Assembly: GCA_947462105.1 (NCBI GenBank) | Contig: CANHNJ010000002.1 | Span: 62,001-126,000, forward strand | DNA from: Alphaproteobacteria bacterium | GTDB taxonomy: Bacteria; Pseudomonadota; Alphaproteobacteria; Micropepsales; Micropepsaceae | Length of the DNA stretch: 64,000 nt | Direction of reading: 5' to 3' | Shown here: one piece after another, positions 28,219 to 38,024 of the stretch | Numbering within the stretch: position 1 is the first letter of the stretch | Layout of the letters: each line of letters starts with the position of its first letter | Program-made: the position numbers and the translations under genes | The notes under the pieces: model-generated | Databases searched by the model: none | What the model saw: the letters and a program-made list of their open reading frames with translations, nothing else | Told to the model about the DNA's origin: nothing

Positions 28219-28530
28219 ATGGCAACCAAGACCAAGACTGCGGCCGTGAAGGTCGAAACTCTTTCCACCCGCCAGCTTGCCGCCGCTCTGGCCGAGAAGC
28301 ACGAGATCTCCCAGAAGAGCGCCAACCTCTTCGTGGAAGACGCCATCGCGCTTATCACCAAGCACCTGAAGAAGGGCGCGCGCATCCGCCTCAATGGCCT
28401 GGGCATCCTCGTCGTGCGCAAGCGCGCCGCCCGCATGGGCCGCAACCCCGCCACCGGCGAGGCCATCAAGATCAAGGCGTCCAAGAAGGTCGCGTTCCGC
28501 GCCTCCAAGGAGTTGAAGGAAGCGATCTAA
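28219..28530 (+). CDS. HU-family DNA-binding protein
   Basis: The 103-residue protein has the HU/IHF fold: helical N-terminus (LAEKHEISQKSANLFVEDAI), then GARIRLNGLGILVVRKRAAR, the DNA-bending arm GRNPATGEAIKIKASKKVAF, and the closing helix ASKELKEAI. A lysine-rich stretch of about 18 residues precedes the domain, longer than in classical HU. It probably acts in nucleoid packaging. It is a single-gene unit between two strong terminators. Confidence 0.92.
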   Translation: MATKTKTAAVKVETLSTRQLAAALAEKHEISQKSANLFVEDAIALITKHLKKGARIRLNGLGILVVRKRAARMGRNPATGEAIKIKASKKVAFRASKELKEAI

Positions 28531-28553
28531 CAATCGCCTCTTTTCTATATGAG

Positions 28554-28589
28554 AAAGGCCGGGCGCGAAAACGCCCGGCCTTTTCTTTT
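28554..28589 (+). terminator. Strong intrinsic terminator after the HU gene
   Basis: A 12-bp perfect stem, AAAGGCCGGGCG (28554-28565) and CGCCCGGCCTTT (28572-28583), with a CGAAAA loop, is followed by TTTTCTTTT. It ends only six bases before the next start codon. Confidence 0.9.
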
Positions 28590-28594
28590 GGACG

Positions 28595-29881
28595 ATGATG
28601 AAAAAACTTTCCCTGCTGTTTCTGCTCGCCGCCACGCCCGCGCTGGCGCAGGAACCCGTCGATCATTCCGCGCACCAGATGCCGGCGCCAGTGATGGATC
28701 ACGCCATGCACGGCATGGCGATGCCGCCCATGCAAGGCGTGCTGGGTCCCTATGCCATGTCGCGCGAGGCGTCGGGCACAAGCTGGCAGCCGGAAGCCGC
28801 GCCGCATGCGGGCATCCATCTCGAAGACACTGGCGACTGGATGGTGATGTGGCACGCAAAACTGTTGGCCGTGGCGGACAGCCAGTCGGGCCCGCGCGGC
28901 GACAGCATGGGCTTCGCCACCGGCATGGCGATGGGCATGGCCTCCACGCCACTGGCCAGCGGCGGGACGCTGGCGCTGCGCGGCATGCTCAGCCTCGATC
29001 CCTTCATGGGCAAGCGCGGCTATCCGCTGCTGCTGGCGGCCGGTGAAACCGCTGACGGCGTGACGCACCTGGTCAACCGCCAGCATCCGCACGAACTGGT
29101 GATGGAGATGTCGGCCAGCGTCAGCCAGAAGCTGTCACAGGGCGACAGTCTTTTTCTTTATGTTGGCTATCCGGGCGAACCGGCGCTGGGGCCGGGTGCC
29201 TACATGCATCGCCCCTCGGCGCTGGATAATCCGGCGACGCCGATCACGCATCACTGGTTGGATTCCACGCATATCACCTTCGGCGTGGCGACAGCGGGCT
29301 TTGTCCATGACCAGTGGAAATTCGAGGTCTCGCAATTCACCGGCCGCGAGCCCGACCAGTTCCGGTTTGATTTCGACGAAGCCCGGTTCGATTCCACCGC
29401 CCTGCGCCTGACTTTCAATCCGGCGCAGAACTGGTCGTTGCAGGCCTCGCTGGGCTGGCTGAAAAGTCCGGAGGCGCTGCACGCTGCCGACAATGAGCAG
29501 CGCGCCACCATCAGCGCCACCTGGTTCGAAACCTTCTCTTTTGGATCGCTGGGCGTCACGGCGGCGTTCGGCAACAAGCGCCTGTCCGACGGCGAGAGCA
29601 CCAATGCCGGGCTGGTCGAGGCGACCTGGAAGCCGGATGCCGGCTGGAGCCTGTTCGCCCGGGGCGAGGCGATCGAGAGCGGCGAACTGGTGCCCGAGCC
29701 GGGCCTTTTCACCGCTGGGGAAATCAGTGTTGGCGTGGTCCGGGATGTCCAATTGTCGGAGCATTTCACGCTGGGGATGGGCGGCCTCTATGCCTTTAAC
29801 TTTGCTCCGTCTTCCGTCCTTGGCGCTTATGGCGGGGCCCCGCGCGGTGCGATGGCCTTCCTGCGCCTGGTGGCCGAATAG
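28595..29881 (+). CDS. Outer-membrane beta-barrel protein of the copper-resistance-associated type
   Basis: The 428-residue protein has a Sec signal (LSLLFLLAATPALAQ) and then a His/Met-rich segment (DHSAHQMPAPVMDHAMHGMA) suited to binding copper or silver. The rest shows alternating beta-strand pattern and motifs such as ASGTSWQPEAAPH, LVNRQHPHELVMEM, HHWLDSTHITFGV and FTGREPDQ, typical of a large family found near metal-efflux genes. Here no metal genes are adjacent; it stands between an HU gene and mdh. Outer-membrane location and metal link are inferred from the family. Start could be either of two adjacent ATGs. Confidence 0.8.
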   Translation: MMKKLSLLFLLAATPALAQEPVDHSAHQMPAPVMDHAMHGMAMPPMQGVLGPYAMSREASGTSWQPEAAPHAGIHLEDTGDWMVMWHAKLLAVADSQSGPRGDSMGFATGMAMGMASTPLASGGTLALRGMLSLDPFMGKRGYPLLLAAGETADGVTHLVNRQHPHELVMEMSASVSQKLSQGDSLFLYVGYPGEPALGPGAYMHRPSALDNPATPITHHWLDSTHITFGVATAGFVHDQWKFEVSQFTGREPDQFRFDFDEARFDSTALRLTFNPAQNWSLQASLGWLKSPEALHAADNEQRATISATWFETFSFGSLGVTAAFGNKRLSDGESTNAGLVEATWKPDAGWSLFARGEAIESGELVPEPGLFTAGEISVGVVRDVQLSEHFTLGMGGLYAFNFAPSSVLGAYGGAPRGAMAFLRLVAE

Positions 29882-30946
<1,065 letters not shown>

Positions 30947-30973
30947 TTGGCGCCTGGCGGCGCTCTGCCGCCG

Positions 30974-31817
30974 TCAGGGAAAGCCGAACGAGACCAGCAG
31001 GCCGCCGCCGATATCGGGTCTGCCGTCGTTGAGGCCGATCTTGGTGTAACCCGTCAGGGTTACGCCACCATCGCGAACCCAGCTGAGTGAGCCAAACAGT
31101 TGATGCGAGGCCGCGACCAGCGGCGCGCTCTCGCTGTCATATTCATAACGTGACGGCGACGAGGTTGCTGCTGAGTTCGATGCTGGTGCCGGCCGATACC
31201 GAGACCGTGTCGCTCAGCGTGTAGGCGAGAGGGCGGCCCGGGATCAGGTATCCCACGGCCAGGAACGGCCCCCAGATGCCGTATTGGCGCGAGACATCGA
31301 TGTTCATGCCGAAATCGGCTTCACCGGTGCTGAGCCTGCGGCGCGACGATGCCGTGGGAAGCTTGGTGCTGGCGGTCAGCCGCACTTCGAAGTCATCCAG
31401 TATGGCCGGCGGGATCGTGTAGGAGGCGCTGAGATTGAGGTCGCCAAAGCCGGTCCGCACATCCGACGCGGTGGACCCGCGCCGGTTGACGACGATGGCA
31501 TTGCCGCCGGCGTCGAACACCACCAGGCCACGGCCCGAGATGCGCATATAAGGCATGCTGGCGGTGACGCGGAAACTGTCCGTTTCCAGGCCCAGGCCGA
31601 AAAGGCCCAGCAGGACATTGGTGTTCTGGTTGGTGCCGTAGCCGCCATTGGAATAGTCGAGGCCGAAAGAACCGGTCAGCTGAATCTCCTGCAACGATGC
31701 CGGGCCGCCTTGTGCCAGCGCGGTTCCGGCACCTGTGCCCAGCAGCAGGAATGTCAGCGCCAGGCCTGCGCCGGTGCGCGTGAGCAGGGTGGCAAATGGC
31801 ACGGGTGAAGATCGCAT
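30974..31817 (-). pseudogene. Frameshifted outer-membrane beta-barrel protein
   Basis: The first frame (31817 to 31143) gives a signal peptide (LALTFLLLGTGAGTALAQ) and 180 residues of strand-rich sequence (LTGSFGLDYSNGGYG, VRTGFGDLNLSASYTIPP, EVRLTASTKLPT), ending abruptly at NLVAVTL. In a neighbouring frame the barrel clearly goes on: RYEYDSESAPLVAASHQLF, ending in GGGLLVSFGFP, a typical barrel C-terminus with a final aromatic-Pro. One base change in length near 31150 would join them. I see no family name with certainty; the role may be transport or envelope structure. It may be a real decay or a base-calling error. The DUF2141 gene is 9 bp upstream. Confidence 0.75.
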
Positions 31818-31825
31818 CTGGTTGC

Positions 31826-32335
31826 TCACTGGCGTTGACGCGCGCGAATGGCGTCGCCCGCTTTTTCTGCGGGTGAATCCTTGACGAAGCTTTGCAAATG
31901 CAGGGTCTGGCTGTTCTCGCCCTCGGCGAGGGTGAACTTCACGGCGTCGAAAGACGGCTTGCTGAGAAAGGGCTTGGCATCCCGCGAAAACCCGAAGGGC
32001 TCCAGCGGTATGCCGATCCAACTGGTATCCATCTTGTCATTGCCGTTGACGTCCTGAAACGCCTGGATGGCATAGACGCCTGGCGGAATAGCCCGCAGCG
32101 TGACGATCGTCGTGCCCCCGACGGCCGTGACATCCGCGAATGCAACGGGCTTGGCATTGTCATCCGGATAGCGCGCCTGGTCGTAAAGGCCGAGCCGGAG
32201 GATGCCGCCGGCCTGTAGGACATTCTCCACGCGGATCGTGAGATTGGCCGCAGCGTTCGCTGGCAGGGCCGGGCACGCCATCGCCACCGCGATGCCTAAC
32301 AGGAGCCCAAATCTAGGCCATTGCATTGTGATCAT
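31826..32335 (-). CDS. Exported DUF2141 protein
   Basis: The 169-residue protein has a signal peptide (LLLGIAVAMACPALPANA) and a beta-sandwich of the DUF2141 type, with LTIRVENVLQAGGILRLGLYD, IPPGVYAIQAFQDVNGNDKM and the conserved GIPLEPFGFSRDA. I start at 32335 because the signal peptide follows directly; a longer reading adds an unlikely Pro/Arg-rich head. The DVNGNDKMD segment looks like a calcium-type loop. It forms a unit with the frameshifted barrel gene downstream. Confidence 0.8.
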   Translation of the reverse strand: MITMQWPRFGLLLGIAVAMACPALPANAAANLTIRVENVLQAGGILRLGLYDQARYPDDNAKPVAFADVTAVGGTTIVTLRAIPPGVYAIQAFQDVNGNDKMDTSWIGIPLEPFGFSRDAKPFLSKPSFDAVKFTLAEGENSQTLHLQSFVKDSPAEKAGDAIRARQRQ

Positions 32336-32492
32336 GCTCTTACCGTCGTTCGTCATTATTGCATGCGGGCGACGGGAGGGCCACCCGCAGGCCGCGGGCG
32401 CGGGCCGGTTTGCCACGCACCGCCGCCGTCAAATGGGCGGCTATGCGCGGCACGGGCTTGACGCGGGAAGGGCTTCGCGCTCTTAGGGATGC

Positions 32493-33728
32493 GTGAGCGA
32501 CGCCGTCCATCCCACCTATCGCCCGAAAGACGTTCACCACTTCGTCGGTTCGCGCTTTCTTTCCACCTGCGCCATGCAGATCCAGTCGGTGGCGATCGGC
32601 TGGCAGATCTACGACATGGAAAAGACCGCGTTGTCGCTGGGCCTGGTGGGCCTGTGCCAGTTCGTGCCCATGTTCCTGCTGACGCTGCCGGCGGGCGACA
32701 TCTCTGACCGCTATGACCAGCGCCGGGTCTATGCCTGGGCGGCGCGGGCGCTCTCGCTGTGCAGTCTCATTTTTCTGCTGCTCACTTTGTTCGGGGTTCG
32801 CTCCAGCCTGCCTTTCTATGCCGTGCTGGTGCTGTTCGGCGCGGCGCGCGGCTTCGCGGCGCCATCCGGCTCGTCGCTGCTGCCCTTTCTGGTGCCGCTG
32901 GAACGACTGCCCCAGGCGATGGCCTACAATTCCTCGGTCTTCACCACGGCGGTGATCGCCGGTCCCGCGCTGGGCGGCTTTCTCTATGCCAGCGGCGAAC
33001 CGGCGCTGGTCTATGGCCTGTGCTTTGTCTTTCTGCAGACGGCGGCCTGGATCGTGGCGCGGCTGCAGGGCCGCCGCTTCACGCCGGAAAAAAGCCTTGC
33101 CACTCGCGGCGAACGCGTCCGCGAAGGCATCCGCTTCGTCCGGCAGCGGCCCATCGTGCTGGGCGCGATCAGCCTCGATCTCTTTGCCGTGTTGCTGGGG
33201 GGCGTGACGGCGCTGCTGCCCATCTATGCCGCTGATATCCTGCATGTCGGGCCAATGGGGCTGGGTTTCCTGCGCAGCGCCCCGGCGGTGGGGGCCTGCC
33301 TGATCGCGCTCTATCTGGCGCGCTGGCCGCTGCAGCGCCATGTCGGCGCCACCCTGTTCACGGCGGTGGCGGGCTTCGGCCTTGCCACCATCGTCTTCGG
33401 ATTTTCGACCTGGTTTCCCTTGTCGCTGTTGTGCCTGTTCGTGCTGGGCGCCACCGACATGGTGAGCGTGAATATTCGCGGCGCGATGGTGCAGATGGCG
33501 ACGCCCGATGCCATGCGCGGCCGCGTCAGCGCCGTCTCCATGCTGTTCATCGGCGCCTCCAACGAGATGGGCGAATTTGAATCCGGCGTCACCGCTGCGG
33601 CGTTCGGCACGGTGCGCGCCGTGGTGGCCGGCGGCATCGGCACGCTGATCGTGGTGGGGACCTGGATGAAGCTGTTCCCGGCGCTGCGGCGCGTGGACAG
33701 TTTCGAGGACGTGCGCAAACTGGCCTAG
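32493..33728 (+). CDS. MFS transporter (EntS/MFS_3-like exporter)
   Basis: The 411-residue protein has twelve hydrophobic segments. Motif A between helices 2 and 3 reads AGDISDRYDQRRVYAWA, and the second half repeats a short cytoplasmic loop. FLSTCAMQIQSVAIGWQIYD and VRGAMVQMATPDAMRGRVSA-like sequence (here NIRGAMVQMATPDAMRGRVS) are common in MFS_3 exporters related to enterobactin exporter EntS. The GTG at 32493 has AGGGA before it. The cargo is unknown. Its stop meets the convergent PAP2 gene end. Confidence 0.85.
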   Translation: MSDAVHPTYRPKDVHHFVGSRFLSTCAMQIQSVAIGWQIYDMEKTALSLGLVGLCQFVPMFLLTLPAGDISDRYDQRRVYAWAARALSLCSLIFLLLTLFGVRSSLPFYAVLVLFGAARGFAAPSGSSLLPFLVPLERLPQAMAYNSSVFTTAVIAGPALGGFLYASGEPALVYGLCFVFLQTAAWIVARLQGRRFTPEKSLATRGERVREGIRFVRQRPIVLGAISLDLFAVLLGGVTALLPIYAADILHVGPMGLGFLRSAPAVGACLIALYLARWPLQRHVGATLFTAVAGFGLATIVFGFSTWFPLSLLCLFVLGATDMVSVNIRGAMVQMATPDAMRGRVSAVSMLFIGASNEMGEFESGVTAAAFGTVRAVVAGGIGTLIVVGTWMKLFPALRRVDSFEDVRKLA

Positions 33729-34282
33729 AAGTTATAGGCGAAGCGCACCACGCTGCCGCCGTCCGGCATGGTTTCCAGCTCGGTATAGATTTTGTACTTG
33801 CTGAAGCGCGGCGTGATCAGCATCGAATAGCCGAACGCGATCAGCGAACTGGCGGCCGTATCGTGCCAATGGTGTTTCTTGGCATCCACCCGCGACCAGG
33901 AGACGAACTGGCTGGCGGCGAAGGCAGGCACGCCATACTCCCAGCCATAGCGCGCCCACAGGAAGCTGGAGCCAGAGGCCGCCAGCGCCGAGGTGTCGGA
34001 GGGGAAAGACTTGAAATCGCTGCCGTCGGGGCGGCGTTCCTTGATGATCTGCTTGAGCGCGAAGGCGGTGCCCACCGTGGCGACGGTGGTGAGGCCCAGA
34101 TCGACCACGCCGTTCCAGTCGCGCTTGTAGATGGCGATGCCCGCCGCCGTCAGCGGCAGCGCGATGGCGACGCCGGTGCCGATTGTCGTGGTGGTGCCGG
34201 CCTGCGCAGCCTGCACCGGCAGCAACAGGCATGCCGCCACAAGGACGGCGCGATATGGGCGCAAGGATTTCAGGATGATCAT
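33725..34282 (-). CDS. PAP2-superfamily membrane protein with altered phosphatase motif
   Basis: The 185-residue protein has a signal-like N-terminus and three or four further helices. Motif 1 KQIIKERRP and motif 3 SRVDAKKHHWHDT of the PAP2 acid phosphatases are intact, but motif 2 is SFPSDTSALA instead of PSGH, so the second-motif His is missing. It may still bind lipid phosphate, or use a variant mechanism. The ATG overlaps the stop of the OmpA-family gene upstream (ATGA), so they form one operon. Confidence 0.75.
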   Translation of the reverse strand: MIILKSLRPYRAVLVAACLLLPVQAAQAGTTTTIGTGVAIALPLTAAGIAIYKRDWNGVVDLGLTTVATVGTAFALKQIIKERRPDGSDFKSFPSDTSALAASGSSFLWARYGWEYGVPAFAASQFVSWSRVDAKKHHWHDTAASSLIAFGYSMLITPRFSKYKIYTELETMPDGGSVVRFAYNF

Positions 34283-35040
34283 GCCCGGACGAAAACGTCC
34301 ACGCGGTCTGCGGGTCCGGAATCATCGACGCCGCCCTGGGCATGGACATTGATCCGCGCCGAGGAGACGCCGGCATCGATCAGGATCTGGCGGATCGCCA
34401 GGGCGCGCTTGAGGGTGAGACGGCGGGCATCCGAGCCCTTGTCGCCCTTGTTGCCGCCATAGGCCATCACTTCGACCCGCGACTGGGGCCGCCGCAGGGT
34501 GTCGTTCAGCTTCTGGGCCAGCAGGCGGATATCGCCGATGGCGCCCTCGGCGGGGGAGTCGGCGTCCTTGGCGAACAGGATGACGCCCTGCTTGTCCAGG
34601 CCGTCGGTGCTGGCGGTGGCGCGGGTTTCGGGCAGGGCAGGCTGCTGCGGGGCCATCGAGATGGTGGGCAGGTTGCCCAGGATGTTGCTGGTCGCGGGCG
34701 CTGGGGCCGGTGCGATGCTGGCGACACGCGGCGGCGGGGCCGGTGGCGGTGTCACGGGGGCAGGGGCGGGCGCCGGGCGCGGCGCGGCAATACGCGGGGC
34801 GGCGCTGGCGAGGCGGACGGAACCACCCCGGATGGCGGGCGCTTCGGCGGGATGGCGCAGGCGCGGGACCACCCGCAGATACTGGCCGCCGGGATAGAGC
34901 AGCAATTCGCCGCCGCCCGGACCGATCGGGTTGACCTGGATTTCAAGGCCGGAATTGACCGCCTGGGCCGGGGCGGGGGCCAGCGCCAGCGCGCTGGCAA
35001 GCGCCAGGCCCGGAAGGACGGCAAAAGAGGAAACGCGCAT
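34279..35040 (-). CDS. Exported OmpA-family protein
   Basis: The 253-residue protein has a signal peptide (LPGLALASALALAPAPAQA), a short N-terminal domain, a long Pro/Ala linker (about 85-120) and a C-terminal OmpA/MotB-type peptidoglycan-binding domain: VILFAKDADSPAEG, VEVMAYGGNKGDKGSDARRL, TLKRALAIRQILIDAGV and INVHAQGG. In place of the usual DTxG..NxxLSxxRA pattern it has a shifted SDARRLTLKRALA. It is probably periplasmic and binds the cell wall. Coupled to the PAP2 gene. Confidence 0.75.
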   Translation of the reverse strand: MRVSSFAVLPGLALASALALAPAPAQAVNSGLEIQVNPIGPGGGELLLYPGGQYLRVVPRLRHPAEAPAIRGGSVRLASAAPRIAAPRPAPAPAPVTPPPAPPPRVASIAPAPAPATSNILGNLPTISMAPQQPALPETRATASTDGLDKQGVILFAKDADSPAEGAIGDIRLLAQKLNDTLRRPQSRVEVMAYGGNKGDKGSDARRLTLKRALAIRQILIDAGVSSARINVHAQGGVDDSGPADRVDVFVRA

Positions 35041-35119
35041 GAAAAACCGGGGCCCGCCAATCGACGCGGCGACCATAGCCCGGGGCCGGTTTCACCTCAA
35101 CGGCTGCGTGGATTTGGCC

Positions 35120-35926
35120 TCAGGCCGCGTCCTTGACCGCATTCTTGAGGGCCTTGAGCAGTTGCGGGTGCAAATGCTCGTTGGCGCAGACGATCTCGTC
35201 GCCCTGCAGGCCATCGGTGCGGCCATGGAAGTCGCTGACGATGCCGCCGGCCTCGCGCACCAGCACGATGCCCGCCGCCGTATCCCAGATATTGATGCCA
35301 TGCTCCCAGAAACCATCGACGCGGCCCGCCGCCGTCCAGGCCAGGTCGAGCGCCGCCGAACCGAAGCGGCGGATGCCGCTGGTCGCCGCCATGATCGCGC
35401 CGGCCTCGGCCAGGGCGCGCGCCTGGCCGCCACGGCCGGCGAAGGGCAAGCCGGTGGCAAAGAGGCAGGGCGACATCTCGCGGCGGGCGGCGACGCGCAG
35501 CCGCTTGTCGTTCAGGAAGGCGCCCGAGCCCTTTTCGGCGGTGAACATCTCGTCGGTGACCGGGTTGAAGACCAGGCCCGAGACCAGCTGGCCTTCGCGT
35601 TCCAGCGCGATGGAAATCGCGAAGTGCGGGATGCCATGCAGGAAGTTGCTGGTGCCGTCGATGGGATCGATGATGAAGCGGTGGCTCTTGTCCTTGCCTT
35701 CGATGCCGCCGCCTTCCTCGCCCAGGAAGCCATAGCCGGGGCGGGCCTTGGTCAGCTCGTCGATCAGGATCTGTTCGGTGCGCTTGTCGGCATGGGTGAC
35801 GAAGTCGCCGGGGCTCTTCTGCGAGATCTGGAGATTTTCCAGTTCGCCGAAATCGCGGATCAGCGGGCGCGCCGCCTTGCGGGCCGCGGCCATCATCACA
35901 TTCATCGCGGGGGAATAATACGCCAT
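35120..35926 (-). CDS. suhB: Inositol monophosphatase family protein SuhB
   Basis: The 268-residue phosphatase carries the metal-site motifs GEEGGG (Glu), IDPIDGTSNFLHG (Asp-Pro-Ile-Asp-Gly-Thr) and INIWDTAAG (Trp-Asp) of the IMPase family. It should hydrolyse inositol-1-phosphate or related sugar phosphates; E. coli SuhB also acts in rRNA antitermination. The gene lies 2 bp after efp. Either the ATG at 35926 or the one at 35905 may be used. Confidence 0.92.
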   Translation of the reverse strand: MAYYSPAMNVMMAAARKAARPLIRDFGELENLQISQKSPGDFVTHADKRTEQILIDELTKARPGYGFLGEEGGGIEGKDKSHRFIIDPIDGTSNFLHGIPHFAISIALEREGQLVSGLVFNPVTDEMFTAEKGSGAFLNDKRLRVAARREMSPCLFATGLPFAGRGGQARALAEAGAIMAATSGIRRFGSAALDLAWTAAGRVDGFWEHGINIWDTAAGIVLVREAGGIVSDFHGRTDGLQGDEIVCANEHLHPQLLKALKNAVKDAA

Positions 35927-35928
35927 GA

Positions 35929-36498
35929 TCAGTCAGCCCTGCGCAGGTAGGAACCATCTTCGGTGGCGACGACGATCTTCTCGCCGGCCTCGATGAAGGG
36001 CGGGACCTGGATCTTCATGCCATTCTCCAGCACCGCGCTCTTGTAGGACGGTGCGGCGGTGCCGCCGCGCATCACCGGGTCGGCCTCGGTCACGGTCAAC
36101 ACGACATTGACCGGCAGCTTGATGCCGATGGGCGTGCTTTCATACATGTGCACCAGCGTCTTCATCCCGTCCTGCAGGAAGCGCGCCTGGTCTTCGCCGA
36201 CGAAATCAATCGCCAGCTCGATCTGCTCATAGCTCTCCATATCCATGAAGGTGAGCATGTCGCCGGCGGCGAAGAGGAACTGGAAGTCCTTCTTGTCGAG
36301 ATAGGCTTCGTCCACCGCTTCGTCGGAGCGGAAGCGCTGGTTCAGCTTGGTGCCGGTGGTGACGTTCTTGAGCTCGACCTGGTTGTAGGCGCCGCCCTTG
36401 CCGGGCTTCACCTTGACGGTCTTCACCGCGATCCACAGACCGCCTTCATAGTTGATCAGCACGCCGGGGCTGATTTCGTTGCCGGTAATCTTGGCCAT
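35929..36498 (-). CDS. efp: Elongation factor P
   Basis: The 189-residue protein has the three beta-barrel EF-P layout, with Lys34 in [11 protein letters not shown] at the site that is modified to help translation of polyproline. Other family segments: [20 protein letters not shown] and [20 protein letters not shown]. Polyproline-containing products in the same window, such as Pal and OmpA-like protein, would depend on it. The modification enzymes are not in the window. The start at 36498 matches the family N-terminus. Confidence 0.96.
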   Translation of the reverse strand: MAKITGNEISPGVLINYEGGLWIAVKTVKVKPGKGGAYNQVELKNVTTGTKLNQRFRSDEAVDEAYLDKKDFQFLFAAGDMLTFMDMESYEQIELAIDFVGEDQARFLQDGMKTLVHMYESTPIGIKLPVNVVLTVTEADPVMRGGTAAPSYKSAVLENGMKIQVPPFIEAGEKIVVATEDGSYLRRAD

Positions 36499-36950
36499 GG
36501 GGGCGGGCTTGCCTCTATGTTGGAGTGCGGCCCACGCCGAAAAGACGGCGGCCGCGTTGGTGAAGGTCACAGGTTCAAAGAGCGGGCGGAGATCTAGCAG
36601 CCTGCGCGGGCAAAGGCCAGCACGGCGGATTTTCCGCTTTGCCCCGGCAGAAAGCGCCGCTTTTTCCGCAAATTTGACCCCAATTGCGCCATCGGAATCT
36701 GGCATTTCGTTAAGGGCGGCTGGCTAGGGTCAGGCGCGAATTGAAGGCCTCAGATGACATTGCAGAGCGCGCAACAATGCCGCACGTGCGCAGGTAACAT
36801 TTCCAGAACGGAAAGCCGCATCGAGTCGTGATGATGACGCCACTCACGCAAGGGAATTTTTTCTGCAGGTATCATTGTCTCCACCATGATTTTTCGCTAA
36901 GCGCCGTCCCACGTTGGTCACAAAGGCCAATGCCATGAGCACAACAAAGT
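36499..36950. other. Intergenic region between efp and a lipoprotein gene
   Basis: These 452 bp separate two divergent genes. They must hold the efp promoter on the minus strand and the lipoprotein promoter on the plus strand. I find no convincing ORF, tRNA, long inverted repeat or copy of the dispersed repeats here. The stretch 36760-36900 is less GC-rich than its surroundings. Confidence 0.5.
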
Positions 36951-37241
36951 ATGAACAGATATACGCCGTTATTTTTTCTGGCCTTACTTACGCTTTCCGC
37001 CTGTTCCGCGATGAACGGATTGCTCAGTTTCGCGGACCCGCCTGCGGATGATGCCATGACCGCCGCCGCTGCGAATGTACCCGTCGCTGTGGCTGCCCCT
37101 TCTGGCGACGATGCCTGGTGCCAGCGTGTCGCTGCCAGTGAACGTGCCCGCGTGCAGGAATCCGGCTTCGATGCAGCGACGCTCGACCGCATGACGGTGC
37201 GGAGCTACCAGCAGTGCCGCACCCTGTCGGCGTCGAAATAA
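36951..37241 (+). CDS. Small lipoprotein
   Basis: The 96-residue protein has a signal peptide ending in the lipobox LSAC (Cys18). The mature chain is short and includes DDAWCQRVAASERARVQESG and a second Cys near the end (SYQQCRTLS), so one disulfide could form. No family is recognised. Its stop codon is directly followed by the convergent thiE stop. Confidence 0.65.
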   Translation: MNRYTPLFFLALLTLSACSAMNGLLSFADPPADDAMTAAAANVPVAVAAPSGDDAWCQRVAASERARVQESGFDAATLDRMTVRSYQQCRTLSASK

Positions 37242-37856
37242 TCAGAACAGCGCGTTGAACGCCTTCACGGCGGCTTGCGGGCCGTCGGCATGCTCCCACA
37301 CGCCGGCGGCGACGGCGAGGAAGTCGGCGCCCGCTTCCACCAGCGCAGGGGCATTGGCGACCGTGATGCCGCCAATGGCGACGCACGGCACCACCATCAT
37401 CTGGCTCCACCATTGCAGCAATTCGATCTCGGCGCGGCTCTTGGGCTCCTTGGTCTGGGTCGGGAAGAAGGCGCCGAAGGCGACATAGTCTGCGCCCGCT
37501 TCGCCCGCTTCCATGGCCAGGTGACGGCTGTCATGGCAGGTGACGCCGACAATGCCATTGGGCAACGCCGCGCGCGCTTCGGCATAGGACGCGTCGTCTT
37601 GCCCGACATGGACGCCGTCGCAGCCCAGCTCGGCAGCAAGGTCCGGCCGGTCGTTGATGATGAAGGCAGCGCCCGCGCCCTGCACGACAGGACGCAGGAT
37701 GTCGGTGGCGCGGCGGATCTCGTCGTCGCTGATGTCCTTCAGCCGCAACTGGAAGGAGGCGACGTCGCCGCCCTTCAACGTGTCCTTGAGCACGCCCGCA
37801 AAGTCTGTGGGCGCGATGCGCGGCGGCGAGATCAGATACAGGCGGCAATCAGACAT
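37242..37856 (-). CDS. thiE: Thiamine-phosphate synthase
   Basis: The 204-residue TIM-barrel enzyme joins HMP-pyrophosphate and thiazole phosphate to thiamine phosphate. Motifs: FQLRLKD, FIINDRPDLAAELGCDGVHV, GQDDASYAEAR, GVTCHDSRHLAMEAGEAGAD, YVAFGAFFPTQTK and CVAIGGITVANAPALVEAGA. It is not next to other thi genes here, though thiD begins at the right edge of the window. A terminator for the fba transcript lies between fba and thiE, so it probably has its own promoter. Confidence 0.94.
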   Translation of the reverse strand: MSDCRLYLISPPRIAPTDFAGVLKDTLKGGDVASFQLRLKDISDDEIRRATDILRPVVQGAGAAFIINDRPDLAAELGCDGVHVGQDDASYAEARAALPNGIVGVTCHDSRHLAMEAGEAGADYVAFGAFFPTQTKEPKSRAEIELLQWWSQMMVVPCVAIGGITVANAPALVEAGADFLAVAAGVWEHADGPQAAVKAFNALF

Positions 37857-37870
37857 GCAGGCATTATCTC

Positions 37871-37902
37871 AAAAAGAAGGGGCGGAGGAAAACCTCCGCC
37901 CC
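37871..37902 (-). terminator. Intrinsic terminator of the gap-pgk-fba transcript
   Basis: Read on the minus strand, GGGGCGGAGG and CCTCCGCCCC form a 10-bp perfect stem with a TTTT loop, followed by TTCTTTTT. It lies after fba and 15 bp before the thiE start. Confidence 0.8.
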
Positions 37903-37922
37903 AATCTCTAGCAGCTTGGCCG

Positions 37923-38024
37923 TGCCCCGCCTCCCCTTTTTGCGCGAAGCGCAATGGAAAGGGGAGGTGCCCGTAGCTGGCGAGGCGAAGCCGATTAAGC
38001 CAGCGAAGGGCGGAGGGGTTTAAA
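37923..38024. repeat. Composite palindromic repeat, family B copy 3 (reverse orientation)
   Basis: It holds GCCTCCCC...GGGGAGGTGC around GCGCGAAGCGC, then CCCGTAGCTGGC, CGATTAAGCCAGCGAAGG and CGGAGGGGTTTAAA, the reverse complement of the first two thirds of 42560-42713. It lies between fba and its terminator hairpin. Confidence 0.7.
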
